Assembly: GCA_958415625.1 (NCBI GenBank)
Contig: CATYZI010000021.1
Location: forward strand, 1 to 40,243
From: an uncultured Collinsella sp.
Lineage (GTDB): Bacteria; Actinomycetota; Coriobacteriia; Coriobacteriales; Coriobacteriaceae
Length of the DNA stretch: 40,243 bases
Reading direction: 5' to 3'
The notes beneath the pieces were generated by a model. It worked only from the letters and a program-made list of their open reading frames with translations, had not been told where the DNA came from and made no database searches. The position numbers and the translations under genes are program-made. The number at the start of each line of letters is the position of its first letter. Position 1 is the first letter of the stretch. This document shows positions 32,257 to 40,243 of the stretch, in pieces.

Positions 32257-34899
32257 ATGTTAGACCGTTTTACCGATCGCGCGCGCAAGGTCATGTCCAT
32301 GGCCAAGCAAGAGGCGCTCGATCTACACTCAAATAAAGTGGGTACCGAGCATCTGCTGCTCGCGCTCGCTAAGGAGGACGAGGGCATTGCCGCCGAGGCA
32401 CTGCGCTCGCTCGATATCTCCTACGACGACATCATGGACACCCTCAAGGAGGTCCAGACCACCGTTCCCGAGCCCAGCGAGGAGACCGAGGCCGCCAAGC
32501 TCGCCTTTACGCCGCTCGTCATTAGCGTGATGGAGCGTTCCTTCCGTGTGGCGCGCGAGAACAACCAGACCTATGTGTCGACCGAGCACCTGCTCATCGG
32601 TATCGTCGAAGAGGGCAACGGAATGGCCATGGACATCCTCATGCGCCTGGGTGTTTCGTCCGCTTCTATCAAAAAGGCCATCGAAAAGCTCACCGCCAAG
32701 GACCAGGACAAGAAGCGTCCGCTCGCCGGAGCTGGCGCCGGCCGCCCCGGTGCGGGCCTGCCGTTCTTTAGCGGCTCGGACGCCTCACAGCAAAAGGGGG
32801 ACGGCACCGACACGCTCAAGCAGTTCGCCACCAACCTCACACAGAAGGCGCGCGACGGCAAGCTCGATCCCGTGATCGGTCGCGAAAAGGAAGTCCAGCG
32901 CATGATGGAGATCCTTTCGCGCCGCACCAAGAACAACCCGCTTATCTTGGGTGATCCCGGCGTGGGCAAGACAGCCATCGTCGAGGGCCTGGCTCAGCAG
33001 ATTGCCGCCGGCAACGTGCCCGAGAACCTCATGAACCAGAATATCTGGACACTCGACCTGCCGGGTCTTGTTGCGGGCGCCAAGTATCGCGGCGAGTTCG
33101 AGGAGCGTCTCAAGAACGTGATCCAGGAGGCGACCGAAGCCGACGACGTTATCTTGTTTATCGACGAGATGCACACCATCATCGGTGCCGGCTCTGCTGA
33201 GGGTTCTATCGATGCGAGCTCCATGCTCAAGCCCGTTCTCGCACGCGGTGCCTTCCAGATCATCGGCGCCACCACGGCCGAGGAGTTCCGCAAGTACCTC
33301 ACCAAGGATCCGGCCTTTGAGCGTCGCTTCCAGACAATCGATGTCGAGGAGCCGAGCGTCGAGGACACGGTCAAGATCCTGACCGCGCTCAAGCCGCGCT
33401 ACGAGGAGCACCACCATGTGCGTTACACACAGGGTGCTATCGAGGCCGCCGCGAACCTCTCCAACCGCTACATTCAGGACCGCTTCCTGCCCGATAAGGC
33501 CATCGACCTTATCGACGAGGCCGGTGCCCGTGCCCGCATCGCCGCTAACCGCGCGCCCGAGCCGGTGCGCGAGGCCGAGCATCGCGTCGAAGAGCTCAAG
33601 GCTGCCGCACAGGAGGCCACCGAGAGCGACGACATGAACAAGGCTGCCGAGATCACTGAGCAGCAAAAGGCTGCCGAGATTGAGGTTGCCGAGGCCAAGG
33701 CTGCCTGGACGGCCGAGCTCGACGCGAGCCCGCTCACCATCGACGTCGCCCAGATCGCCGACATCGTCTCCGTGACCTCGGGTGTGCCGGTGTCTTCGCT
33801 CACCGAGAGCGAGAGCCGTCGCCTGCTGCAGACCGAAAGCGTGCTCAAGACCCGCATTATCGGCCAGGACGAGGCAGTCGAGGCCGTTGCCAAGGCCGTG
33901 CGCCGCAGTCGCTCGCCGCTCAAGGACCCGCGTCGCCCCGGCGGCAGCTTTATCTTCCTGGGTCCCACCGGCACGGGCAAGACCGAGCTCGCCAAGACGC
34001 TTGCCGAGTATCTCTTTGGCAGCAAGGACGCGCTCATCAGCTTCGACATGTCGGAGTTTGGCAGCGAGTTCGAGGTCTCCAAGCTTATCGGTAGCCCCCC
34101 GGGCTACGTTGGCCATGACGAGGGCGGTCAGCTCACCAAGGCCGTGCGCCGTCATCCGTACTCGGTTGTGCTGTTTGACGAGATCGAGAAGGCGCACCCC
34201 GATATCTTCAACATTCTGCTGCAGGTGCTGGAGGAGGGCCGCCTGACCGATAGCCAAGGCAAGACGGTCGACTTCCGCAATACCGTGATCATCATGACGT
34301 CCAACGTGGGCGCCCGCGAGATTGCGCAGGATGCGAGCGTTGGCTTTGGCACCACCGGCGAGCACGGCCTTACCTCGAGCGAGATTAAGGGCCGTGCGAT
34401 GGGCGAACTCAAGCGCCTGTTCCGCCCCGAGCTGCTCAACCGTATCGACGACATCGTGGTGTTCCAGAAGCTTTCGGGCGAGAATCTGACCAAGATCGCG
34501 CACCTGCTGGTGGACGACTTGCGTCAACGCCTGATTGCCAACGGCATGAACATCAAGCTCACCGATGCGGCCTACGACAAGATTGTGGCCGAGGGCACCG
34601 ACCTCACCAATGGCGCGCGTCCGCTGCGCCGCGCCATCCAAAAGCTCATTGAGGACCCGCTGTCCGAGGAGCTGCTGGCCGGCGAGTGGGGCGAGGGCGA
34701 TACCGTCCTGTGCGATGTGGCCGACGGCAAGTTTGTCTTTAGCCACGGCACGGGCGAGATTCCGGCACCGCGTCCGGTCGGCGCGCTCGGCGGCGATACC
34801 GCTCCGGCGGCGCCGCACACCGGCAACGCCACGCCCGTAAGCGGCGGCGTGACCTCGGGCCCCGGCGGCATGATGCAAGCCGGCTCTGGCGCGCTGTAA
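32257..34899 (+). CDS. clpC: ATP-dependent Clp protease ATP-binding subunit ClpC
   Basis: 880 residues. A Hsp100 unfoldase that feeds substrates to ClpP. Order: two N-terminal Clp repeats (MLDRFTDRARKVMSMAKQEA and FTPLVISVMERSFRVARENN), a Gly/Pro linker, AAA domain 1 with GDPGVGKT (232-239) and LFIDEMHTIIGAG, a short middle domain (about 435-485) of ClpC rather than ClpB length, AAA domain 2 with GPTGTGKT (569-576), LIGSPPGYVGHDEGGQLT and VLFDEIEKAHPD. A VGF tripeptide (DASVGFGTT) matches the ClpP-binding loop. The tail of about 45 residues is Gly/Pro/Ala-rich. Start at 32257 has AAGAGGA; an upstream in-frame ATG at 32179 is disfavoured because it lies in the leader hairpin region. Confidence 0.96.
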   Translation: MLDRFTDRARKVMSMAKQEALDLHSNKVGTEHLLLALAKEDEGIAAEALRSLDISYDDIMDTLKEVQTTVPEPSEETEAAKLAFTPLVISVMERSFRVARENNQTYVSTEHLLIGIVEEGNGMAMDILMRLGVSSASIKKAIEKLTAKDQDKKRPLAGAGAGRPGAGLPFFSGSDASQQKGDGTDTLKQFATNLTQKARDGKLDPVIGREKEVQRMMEILSRRTKNNPLILGDPGVGKTAIVEGLAQQIAAGNVPENLMNQNIWTLDLPGLVAGAKYRGEFEERLKNVIQEATEADDVILFIDEMHTIIGAGSAEGSIDASSMLKPVLARGAFQIIGATTAEEFRKYLTKDPAFERRFQTIDVEEPSVEDTVKILTALKPRYEEHHHVRYTQGAIEAAANLSNRYIQDRFLPDKAIDLIDEAGARARIAANRAPEPVREAEHRVEELKAAAQEATESDDMNKAAEITEQQKAAEIEVAEAKAAWTAELDASPLTIDVAQIADIVSVTSGVPVSSLTESESRRLLQTESVLKTRIIGQDEAVEAVAKAVRRSRSPLKDPRRPGGSFIFLGPTGTGKTELAKTLAEYLFGSKDALISFDMSEFGSEFEVSKLIGSPPGYVGHDEGGQLTKAVRRHPYSVVLFDEIEKAHPDIFNILLQVLEEGRLTDSQGKTVDFRNTVIIMTSNVGAREIAQDASVGFGTTGEHGLTSSEIKGRAMGELKRLFRPELLNRIDDIVVFQKLSGENLTKIAHLLVDDLRQRLIANGMNIKLTDAAYDKIVAEGTDLTNGARPLRRAIQKLIEDPLSEELLAGEWGEGDTVLCDVADGKFVFSHGTGEIPAPRPVGALGGDTAPAAPHTGNATPVSGGVTSGPGGMMQAGSGAL

Positions 34900-34919
34900 A
34901 GTGTGAAATAGTCTGAATG

Positions 34920-34952
34920 AAGGGGATGTTCCAGCTGGGACGTCCCCTTTCT
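34920..34952 (+). terminator. clpC terminator
   Basis: AAGGGGA (34920-34926) pairs with TCCCCTT (34943-34949); an inner TGTTCCAGCTGGGACG can add a short stem. The T-tract is only three bases. Confidence 0.6.
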
Positions 34953-34977
34953 GGTAAAGGCGGCATTCATCCTAAAT

Positions 34978-35006
34978 GCTATACTAAGTAAAGGAAAGCG
35001 TATAGC
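34978..35006 (+). promoter_or_regulatory. Toxin-antitoxin promoter with palindromic operator
   Basis: GCTATAC (34978-34984) and GTATAGC (35000-35006) form a perfect 7-base inverted repeat, and the left arm overlaps a TATACT -10 box (34980-34985). This is the usual layout for autorepression by an RHH antitoxin. AAAGGAG follows at once, then the ATG at 35020. Confidence 0.6.
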
Positions 35007-35019
35007 AAAAGGAGCCAAC

Positions 35020-35379
35020 ATGTCTATGTCGATACTAGACTCACGGCCGGTTCAGATGAACGTGCGCATGGATCGCCAACTCAAGGATGCCGGGGACGCC
35101 GTTTTGGCACAGATTGGCATGACGCCGTCGCAAGCCGTTCGGACACTTTGGGAGTATCTGGTCGTTAACGGACATATGCCCTCGAAGGGAGACGCGGCGG
35201 CTCCAGTTTCTGACGGAGTGGAGCCCCGGCGCATGGAGTCAAGGGCCGCGCAAGGCAGCCATATCGTTCGCGATTCGTGCCTCAAATACGGCATCCCCAT
35301 CCCTGAGTTCTCGGGAGACTATGACGACCTCTATGAGGAGGCCATGGCGGAGCGCTATCCCGAGTGGGTGGAACTATGA
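35020..35379 (+). CDS. RelB/DinJ-family antitoxin
   Basis: 119 residues. The N-terminal part VQMNVRMDRQLKDAGDAVLAQIGMTPSQAVRTLWEYLVVNGHMP (residues 11-54) reads as a ribbon-helix-helix DNA-binding domain of RelB/DinJ type. The C-terminal 60 residues are acidic (FSGDYDDLYEEAMAERYPEWVEL) and probably wrap the toxin. The gene overlaps the toxin start by ATGA. A second ATG at 35026 is a possible alternative start. Confidence 0.85.
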   Translation: MSMSILDSRPVQMNVRMDRQLKDAGDAVLAQIGMTPSQAVRTLWEYLVVNGHMPSKGDAAAPVSDGVEPRRMESRAAQGSHIVRDSCLKYGIPIPEFSGDYDDLYEEAMAERYPEWVEL

Positions 35380-35897
35380 GCACAGAAGGCGTCCTCAAGC
35401 TGTTAATCGATACCAACGTATGGATGGATTATTTTTCTGGCAGGTCCGACCGTACGGCAAATGTCGCCCATCTGATCGAGATTGCCGACGCCTCGGAGCG
35501 GATTGCCCTGTTTGCCTCGTCGCTTTCGGTCAAAGACGTTTCATATCTTGTCTCGGCGGCAATCAAGCAGGAGTGCCGAAGAAAGACTGGCTCACTGAGC
35601 GATAACGCCATTGCGGCGGCAGACGAAACGGCCTGGGCATGCGTTCGACAGATGCGCGAGCTAGCCCTCATCGCCCCGGTCGGTGCAGATGAGGTCTTCG
35701 ACTCCTTTGTGTTCAAGTATCATCACAACGACTTTGAGGACGACCTGATACTGGGCGTCGCTAATCGCATTGATGCCGATTACGTCGTGACGGAGGACAA
35801 AAACCTCATTAAACATACCAATGGCGTATGCATAAACGTTGATCAAGCTTTGAGGTTGGTTGAAGGGTCCAACGCCCCTTCGGTGCGGCCCGTCTAA
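35376..35897 (+). CDS. PIN-domain toxin
   Basis: 173 residues. PIN-domain toxins (VapC type) are Mg-dependent RNases, often cleaving tRNA or rRNA. The first acidic residue is D12 in LLIDTNVWMDYF; a second cluster is E121/D122/D123 in HHNDFEDDLILGVANRIDADY and a third D141 in VVTEDKNL. This order matches the four-acid PIN site. It overlaps the antitoxin by four bases, so translation is coupled. It is followed by pepD after about 150 bases; a transfer origin is possible for the pair. Confidence 0.85.
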   Translation: MSTEGVLKLLIDTNVWMDYFSGRSDRTANVAHLIEIADASERIALFASSLSVKDVSYLVSAAIKQECRRKTGSLSDNAIAAADETAWACVRQMRELALIAPVGADEVFDSFVFKYHHNDFEDDLILGVANRIDADYVVTEDKNLIKHTNGVCINVDQALRLVEGSNAPSVRPV

Positions 35898-36045
35898 CCT
35901 GCTTTATCTTAATAAAGTAGCGTTTCCCCGCCGTTAGCCGATGATGCGAGGGCGCTCGGCGTTTTCGACTGGTTTATGCACGCAAAGTCTGGGAATATAC
36001 AAGGCGCATGTCTTACTGTCTAACCAGTTGCGCCAAGGAGGCACC

Positions 36046-37503
36046 ATGGATTACAAGATTACCGGCTACGAGCCCGCCCAGCTGTTCCATTTCTTTGAGG
36101 AGGTCAGCGCGATCCCCCGTGGGTCTGGCAACGAGAAGGGCATCAGCGATTTCCTGGTTGCGTTTGCCAAGGAGCGCGGCCTCGATGTGTACCAGGACGA
36201 GGTCTACAACGTCATCATTCGCAAGCCCGCTTCTGCCGGCGCCGAGAATGCTCCGGCCGTGATGCTGCAGGGCCACATCGATATGGTGTGCGACAAGTTG
36301 GGCTCCGTTGAGCACGACTTTACGACCGACGGTATCGACCTGGTCGTCAAGGACGGCGTCCTCACCGCTAACGGCACCACCCTGGGTGCCGACAACGGCA
36401 TTGCTGTCGCTCTGATGCTCACTGTTCTCGATGACGATTCGATCGTTCACCCCGCCCTCGAGTGCGTATTCACCACCGACGAGGAGACTGGCCTGGTCGG
36501 TGCCGAGACGCTCGACAAGTCCCAGATTAGCGCCCGCACCATGATTAACCTTGACTCCGAGGAAGAGGGCGTTGCCACCGTCAGCTGCGCCGGCGGCGTC
36601 GTTGTTACCTACGCCTGCCCCATCGTGCGCGAGCACAAGACCGGCAGCACCCTCACGCTCGACATCTCCGGCCTACTGGGTGGTCATTCCGGCAACGATA
36701 TCAACCTAGAGCGCGGCAACGGCAACCTCATCATGGCCCGCATCATCGACCGCCTGATGGTTGCCGGCGAGCCCGCCATCGTTAGCTTTAACGGCGGCAC
36801 CAAGGACAACGCCATCAACCGTGAGTGCAAGGCTGTTCTGGTCTACGCCGACCACGCTGCCGCCGAGGCCGCGGCCCAGATCGCAAAGGGCATCATCGCC
36901 GACGTCACTGCCGAGCTCGAGGTCTTCGACCCCGGCTTTACCTGCACCGTCGAGATTGCCGATAACGCTGAGGTCGAGGCCATGGACCAGAAGTCCGCGC
37001 TTGCCCTCATCCGCGCCCTGCGTCTTGCCCCTAACGGCGTGATTCGCCGCAACGTCGCCACCGACGGCTCCGTCGAGGTTTCCTCCAACATCGGTGTGGT
37101 TGCCACTTCTGACGACGAGGTCAAGATCATGCTGTCCCCGCGCTCCTCGATCACCTCGCTGCAGGACGAGTTCAAGGACCGCCTGCAGACGCTGGCCGAT
37201 GTCCTGGGCTTCGACGCCAAGTTTGAGTTCGAGTATCCCGGCTGGAGCTATGCCGAGCATTCGCCGGTCCGCGACGTCTTTGTCGAGAGCTATCGTGAGC
37301 TCTTTGGCTCCGAGCTGCGCATCGAGTCCATGCACGCCGGCCTTGAGTGCGGCCTGTTTGCCGAGGCCCTGCACGGTCTGGACGCCATCGCCGTGGGCCC
37401 GACGCTCTCCGATGTCCACACCCCGGACGAGAGCATGGAGCTCGCTTCTGCCGAGCGCTTCTACGAGCTGCTCATCGACGTCCTCAAGCGCCTTGCCGCG
37501 TAA
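36046..37503 (+). CDS. pepD: Aminoacyl-histidine dipeptidase (PepD, M20 family)
   Basis: 485 residues, normal for the family. It hydrolyses Xaa-His dipeptides such as carnosine and has broader dipeptidase activity in some species. Visible are FFEEVSAIPRGSGNEKGISDFL, the metal motif MLQGHIDMVCDK, LGADNGIAVAL, TTDEETGLVGA with the catalytic Glu, GLLGGHSGNDINLERGN in the lid domain, and a C-terminal MHAGLECGLFAEAL with metal His. The ATG at 36046 has AAGGAGG; the frame is open further upstream but without a site. A TATACA box lies at about 35995. Strong terminator at 37559. Confidence 0.95.
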   Translation: MDYKITGYEPAQLFHFFEEVSAIPRGSGNEKGISDFLVAFAKERGLDVYQDEVYNVIIRKPASAGAENAPAVMLQGHIDMVCDKLGSVEHDFTTDGIDLVVKDGVLTANGTTLGADNGIAVALMLTVLDDDSIVHPALECVFTTDEETGLVGAETLDKSQISARTMINLDSEEEGVATVSCAGGVVVTYACPIVREHKTGSTLTLDISGLLGGHSGNDINLERGNGNLIMARIIDRLMVAGEPAIVSFNGGTKDNAINRECKAVLVYADHAAAEAAAQIAKGIIADVTAELEVFDPGFTCTVEIADNAEVEAMDQKSALALIRALRLAPNGVIRRNVATDGSVEVSSNIGVVATSDDEVKIMLSPRSSITSLQDEFKDRLQTLADVLGFDAKFEFEYPGWSYAEHSPVRDVFVESYRELFGSELRIESMHAGLECGLFAEALHGLDAIAVGPTLSDVHTPDESMELASAERFYELLIDVLKRLAA

Positions 37504-37558
37504 AGGTCACGCCGGCAGCGGTCCGAGCCACGTGCTAGCGGATTGCAAATGACATTAC

Positions 37559-37606
37559 GAGAGGGGACACCCGGTCTTTTGCGACAGGTGCCCCCTCTCT
37601 TCTTTT
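37559..37606 (+). terminator. pepD terminator
   Basis: GAGAGGGGACACC (37559-37571) pairs with GGTGCCCCCTCTC (37587-37599) with one mismatch, then TTCTTTT. Confidence 0.88.
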
Positions 37607-37900
37607 AAGAAATGGGAAATTGCCTGGCGTCTAACCCATATCACCCTTTAGTCAATTTGGAACGTGTCTCTATAGTTTTGTCCACTCTCCCGGGACGACC
37701 CCGCCTTCCTTGAGGCGCGTCGGGAGGCTCGGCGTTACAGAGACGGCAAGGCCGGACGGGGATTACCTCTTCGCGATGGAGGGGAACCCCCGGCGCTGGA
37801 GGGCGACGGGGAAGAGCCATGCGATCAAAACGGGGAGCAGCGACTGCCGAAAGTTGATCGTCTCGCACAAGCGCCAGCACGACATTCGGGCTTTCGGATC
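37607..37900. other. Unassigned stretch at the border of the right-end cassette
   Basis: About 290 bases between the pepD terminator and the end of the TOPRIM-like gene. A short + frame reaches TAG at 37902-37904 and reads LFAMEGNPRRWRATGKSH and SDCRKLIVSHKRQHD; frames on the other strand are open too. None has a recognisable domain or a ribosome binding site. It may be the decayed remains of a gene or insertion element, but nothing seen proves this. Confidence 0.35.
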
Positions 37901-38677
37901 CTAGGGAGCGGATGGCCGGGGCGGAGATTCCGGTTCAGAGTCAGAGAAGAAGAGGTGAAGGCTTGAGCCCCGGTGGAGGGAATTAGTGCCTTCCCGGGCG
38001 TAGCGCCATGTCTCCTCCACGGTATCGCCCGGAACCTTTACGTCCCCGCTTCGGAGCAGATTGATGAAACCCTCGGGGTCGTTCCGGTATTTCTTGCCGA
38101 AGGCTGCGGAAAGCTGCCTCTTCTCGTCATCGCTGAATTCGCGTACGGAGCCGTAGAGCGCATGCTCGAGGTTGCGGGACATGAAGTAGACTCTGTAGGG
38201 GACTGCGTGTTTTCTGTGCTTGAGCTCGCGCGTGCCCGCGAGCTCAAGCAGCGCGGCAGACTTTCTCTCGTTTCTGTCTACCACCCTAGCGGTGTCCCGG
38301 GCGGTGATAGAGTCGCGGCCATAGACGAATCCATCGCAGTCCCCCTCGACGATGCACTCGTTCGGTATGAAGGCGCCGTCCAGGTCGACGATGTGGATGA
38401 TCCGGTCGAGGTCGGTCCATTCGTACTCGTGCCGCGACGCGATGCGGTCGACGACGAACTGGCGCACGGTGTCGCGCACCCTGTCCTTGACGGCGAAGGA
38501 GGCCTCCCATGAGAAGGGTCGCACCGTGGTAACGTCGCAGTGGAAGGCGAGCGCCCTCGCCTCGGGCGGTGCACCGTTTGCGGCGAAGTTGAGCGCGGCC
38601 TGCATGGGCTCGAGGAGCGCGTTTTCATCGCTCGGCCCCTCCACGAGAATCAGGACGACCCGCTTCTCCCTTGCCAT
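37901..38677 (-). CDS. TOPRIM-like protein partnered with an ATPase (putative defence effector)
   Basis: 258 residues, not matched to a named family. It begins REKRVVLILVEGPSDENALL; the Glu in VEGPSD (residue 13) and the later DxD in IIHIVDLDGAF (98 and 100) have the spacing and context of a TOPRIM nuclease core. Further marks are VYFMSRNLEHALYG and KKYRNDPEGFINLLRSGDV, which are not known motifs to me. The ATG at 38677 is three bases past the ATPase stop, with GGGAGG nine bases upstream; an overlapping GTG at 38683 is possible. ATPase plus TOPRIM-like partner is the layout of OLD-like, PARIS (AriA/AriB) and similar anti-phage pairs. Codons such as AGG and GGG are more common than in the core genes. 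Function is inferred from context only. Confidence 0.7.
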   Translation of the reverse strand: MAREKRVVLILVEGPSDENALLEPMQAALNFAANGAPPEARALAFHCDVTTVRPFSWEASFAVKDRVRDTVRQFVVDRIASRHEYEWTDLDRIIHIVDLDGAFIPNECIVEGDCDGFVYGRDSITARDTARVVDRNERKSAALLELAGTRELKHRKHAVPYRVYFMSRNLEHALYGSVREFSDDEKRQLSAAFGKKYRNDPEGFINLLRSGDVKVPGDTVEETWRYAREGTNSLHRGSSLHLFFSDSEPESPPRPSAP

Positions 38678-38679
38678 GG

Positions 38680-40206
38680 TCACTCGCCTCCCATGGAGGA
38701 CAGAAGGGAGTCGAAGTCGAGGGCCTGGGGGCTTCCAGCCTCAAGGAGGGCGGAGCCTATCGCGGAGGTTCTGGTCGGCTCGTACAGCTGTTCCTTCTGC
38801 CCCCCGAGGTTGATGGCTCTCAGGTATTGGTTCCTGAGGTTGTTCGAGGGTGCCATGCCCCGGAACCCGATGTAGCGGTTGTTGGGGTTGGAGGTCGAGA
38901 AGACGAGGCATCCGACCGGGAGACATTCAAGCGCTCGCAGGTTGTGAGCGGTGAAGATGAGCTGGCCCTTGCCCTGCTCGGTCACGACTTCGAGGAGCTC
39001 GCCGAGCAGGAACTCGAACACTCCGGAGTCGATCTCGTCAACGACGAGACAGGCGCTGTCGTCATTGAAGACGTTTATCAGCCAGCCGAGCATCGATGCG
39101 ATCTTCTTGATTCCTTCCGATTCTGTTCTGAAGGGGACGCGTACCCCCTGCCGGCATGATAGGAGCTCGACGCGCTCGCCCGGTGTGCCGTCTTCCATCG
39201 TTTCGCCGTGGAGGGTGTTCACTTGGATGCTGAGTCCCGGAACGATTGCCCCAAGCGCGCAGTTGATGGTCTCGACGGTCTTGCGGACCGAGTCGCAGAC
39301 TTCTGAGGGGAGGACCGTTGTCTGATCGATAGGGAGTGACACGTCGCGGATGACAGGGGCCTTTCCGGCCTCCTCGGGTGACCATCCGCCTGTGCTGCTG
39401 CCCGGGGAGGCGAGGAGGAAGATGTTGAACGCCAGCGCCGCGCTTCGGCGCGTGTCACAGACCCTCATCTTATCGTCGGCGAACCTGTTCAGGAGCGTCG
39501 TGGAGTCCATGAGTGGAACCAATACGCTCTCGTACGCCGTCCTCGCCGCCTCGGATAGGGAGTTATTTCCGAGGCGCTCGAGATAGGACTTTCTCGCGGC
39601 GACCGCGAAGGCGACCATGGCGTTCGAGAACAGCTTCGAGGAGCCCTGCAGGTCGGGGGAGCGCCGTGCGACGGTGAGGTCGAGGTCGGCCTCCCTTCCG
39701 GCGAGATTTCTGAGTGCCCGCCACCTGTTGACGGGCTTCAGGTTCTGGCTGTCCTCGGTATCGGCCGCATCGTAGGCGGCGAGCCTTCTCTTGACGAGCC
39801 CCTCGGCGCGGACGGAGAGGTCCTCGGAGAGGAGGCGCGGTCTGTCGTCGAGCCTGTCGAAGGAGAACGAGTAGCAAACTGTGAAGGGCTTCCCGGCCGC
39901 TACGGTGCCGCCGAGCCCGCCTACGAAGCCGAGCGAGGAAGGGGAACCCTCCGTCACCTCGACCTCGATGCTGATTTTGGCGCACTCGGCAGAGGGGCCG
40001 ATCAGATCGACGCTTTCACGGTCGAGCGGAAAGCCGCACATCAAATCCTGGACTCGCGCGAGGGATTCGACGACGGCGGTCTTGCCCGATCCGTTCTGAC
40101 CGTATATTCCCATCACGCTGGAACCGAAGGGGCTGTCCTTGAAGCCGATCGTGCCGTTAGCAACGTTTTTCACATTTGAGAGCTCTATGGAGCGAATACG
40201 GATCAT
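38680..40206 (-). CDS. AAA family (ABC/SMC-like) ATPase, AAA_15/AAA_21 type, putative defence sensor
   Basis: 508 residues. The N-terminal beta strand IRIRSIELSNVKNVANGTIGF is followed by Walker A GIYGQNGSGKT (33-43). A long middle region (about 60-350) is helical and variable. Then come TESEGIKKIASMLGWL (363-378, signature-like SEG), Walker B ACLVVDEIDSGVFE (near 385-398) and LIFTAHNLRALE with the H-loop His. This is the layout of OLD/RloA/AriA-type ATPases of defence systems, distinct from transporter ABC proteins. The ATG at 40206 has AAGGAGG five to six bases upstream; a GTG at 40224 is less likely. The stop overlaps the start region of the TOPRIM-like gene, so they form one operon. The AT-rich end of the window (TATAGT, TAATATAAAT on the minus strand) probably holds its promoter. 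Confidence 0.85.
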   Translation of the reverse strand: MIRIRSIELSNVKNVANGTIGFKDSPFGSSVMGIYGQNGSGKTAVVESLARVQDLMCGFPLDRESVDLIGPSAECAKISIEVEVTEGSPSSLGFVGGLGGTVAAGKPFTVCYSFSFDRLDDRPRLLSEDLSVRAEGLVKRRLAAYDAADTEDSQNLKPVNRWRALRNLAGREADLDLTVARRSPDLQGSSKLFSNAMVAFAVAARKSYLERLGNNSLSEAARTAYESVLVPLMDSTTLLNRFADDKMRVCDTRRSAALAFNIFLLASPGSSTGGWSPEEAGKAPVIRDVSLPIDQTTVLPSEVCDSVRKTVETINCALGAIVPGLSIQVNTLHGETMEDGTPGERVELLSCRQGVRVPFRTESEGIKKIASMLGWLINVFNDDSACLVVDEIDSGVFEFLLGELLEVVTEQGKGQLIFTAHNLRALECLPVGCLVFSTSNPNNRYIGFRGMAPSNNLRNQYLRAINLGGQKEQLYEPTRTSAIGSALLEAGSPQALDFDSLLSSMGGE

Positions 40207-40243
40207 GGTGCCCTCCTTGAACACAATTTATATTACTATATAT

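Noticed and set aside
34978..35006. Reading the GCTATAC/GTATAGC repeat as a clpC terminator.
   Set aside because: It lies past the hairpin at 34920, overlaps a -10 box and has no T-tract; an operator is more likely.

Overview
The window looks like a chromosomal segment of a high-GC, Gram-positive gut actinobacterium of the class Coriobacteriia, most like Collinsella. This is inferred from base composition, codon choice (mostly GGC/CGC/CTC), gene families and gene order; no alignment or database search was possible. Nearly all genes lie on the + strand. The exceptions are one M20 amidohydrolase at the left, tRNA-Val, and a two-gene ATPase/TOPRIM-like cassette at the right edge.

Layout. Positions 1-3600 hold the tail of a gene with a Pro-Glu repeat, an M20D amidohydrolase on the minus strand and a divergent YtcJ-like amidohydrolase. 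A gene-free stretch of about 0.9 kb with several hairpins precedes groES-groEL. Each side of groESL carries a very large inverted repeat with 38-bp perfect arms (4173-4383 and 6575-6719). Next is an FMN riboswitch followed by a riboflavin ECF transporter operon (ribU, a fused double ATPase, ecfT) and two tandem FMN-binding PNPOx-like proteins. Then comes argC-argJ-argB-argD, which makes ornithine from N-acetylglutamate. A tRNA-Val gene with a duplicated, partly degraded copy of its 3' region follows.

From 17.3 to 26.2 kb there is asnB, then murE, a HAD phosphatase, murI, rph, rdgB, dtd, and then veg-ispE. These serve cell-wall precursor synthesis, RNA and nucleotide quality control, and isoprenoid synthesis. 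The murI-rph-rdgB and veg-ispE neighbourhoods resemble those known from Bacillus. From 26.2 to 35 kb lie tRNA-Pro, tatA, greA, a lysS with an extra C-terminal tRNA-binding domain, a ThrE-type exporter, a tandem DUF2798 membrane protein and clpC.

The right end is more accessory in character. It holds a RelB/DinJ-like antitoxin paired with a PIN-domain toxin, pepD, a short unassigned stretch, and on the minus strand an AAA/ABC-type ATPase overlapped by a small protein with TOPRIM-like acidic motifs. This last pair has the architecture of a phage-defence module and is the best candidate for an undescribed system. The LysRS fusion, the palindromes around groESL and the tRNA-Val scar are the other main points of interest.
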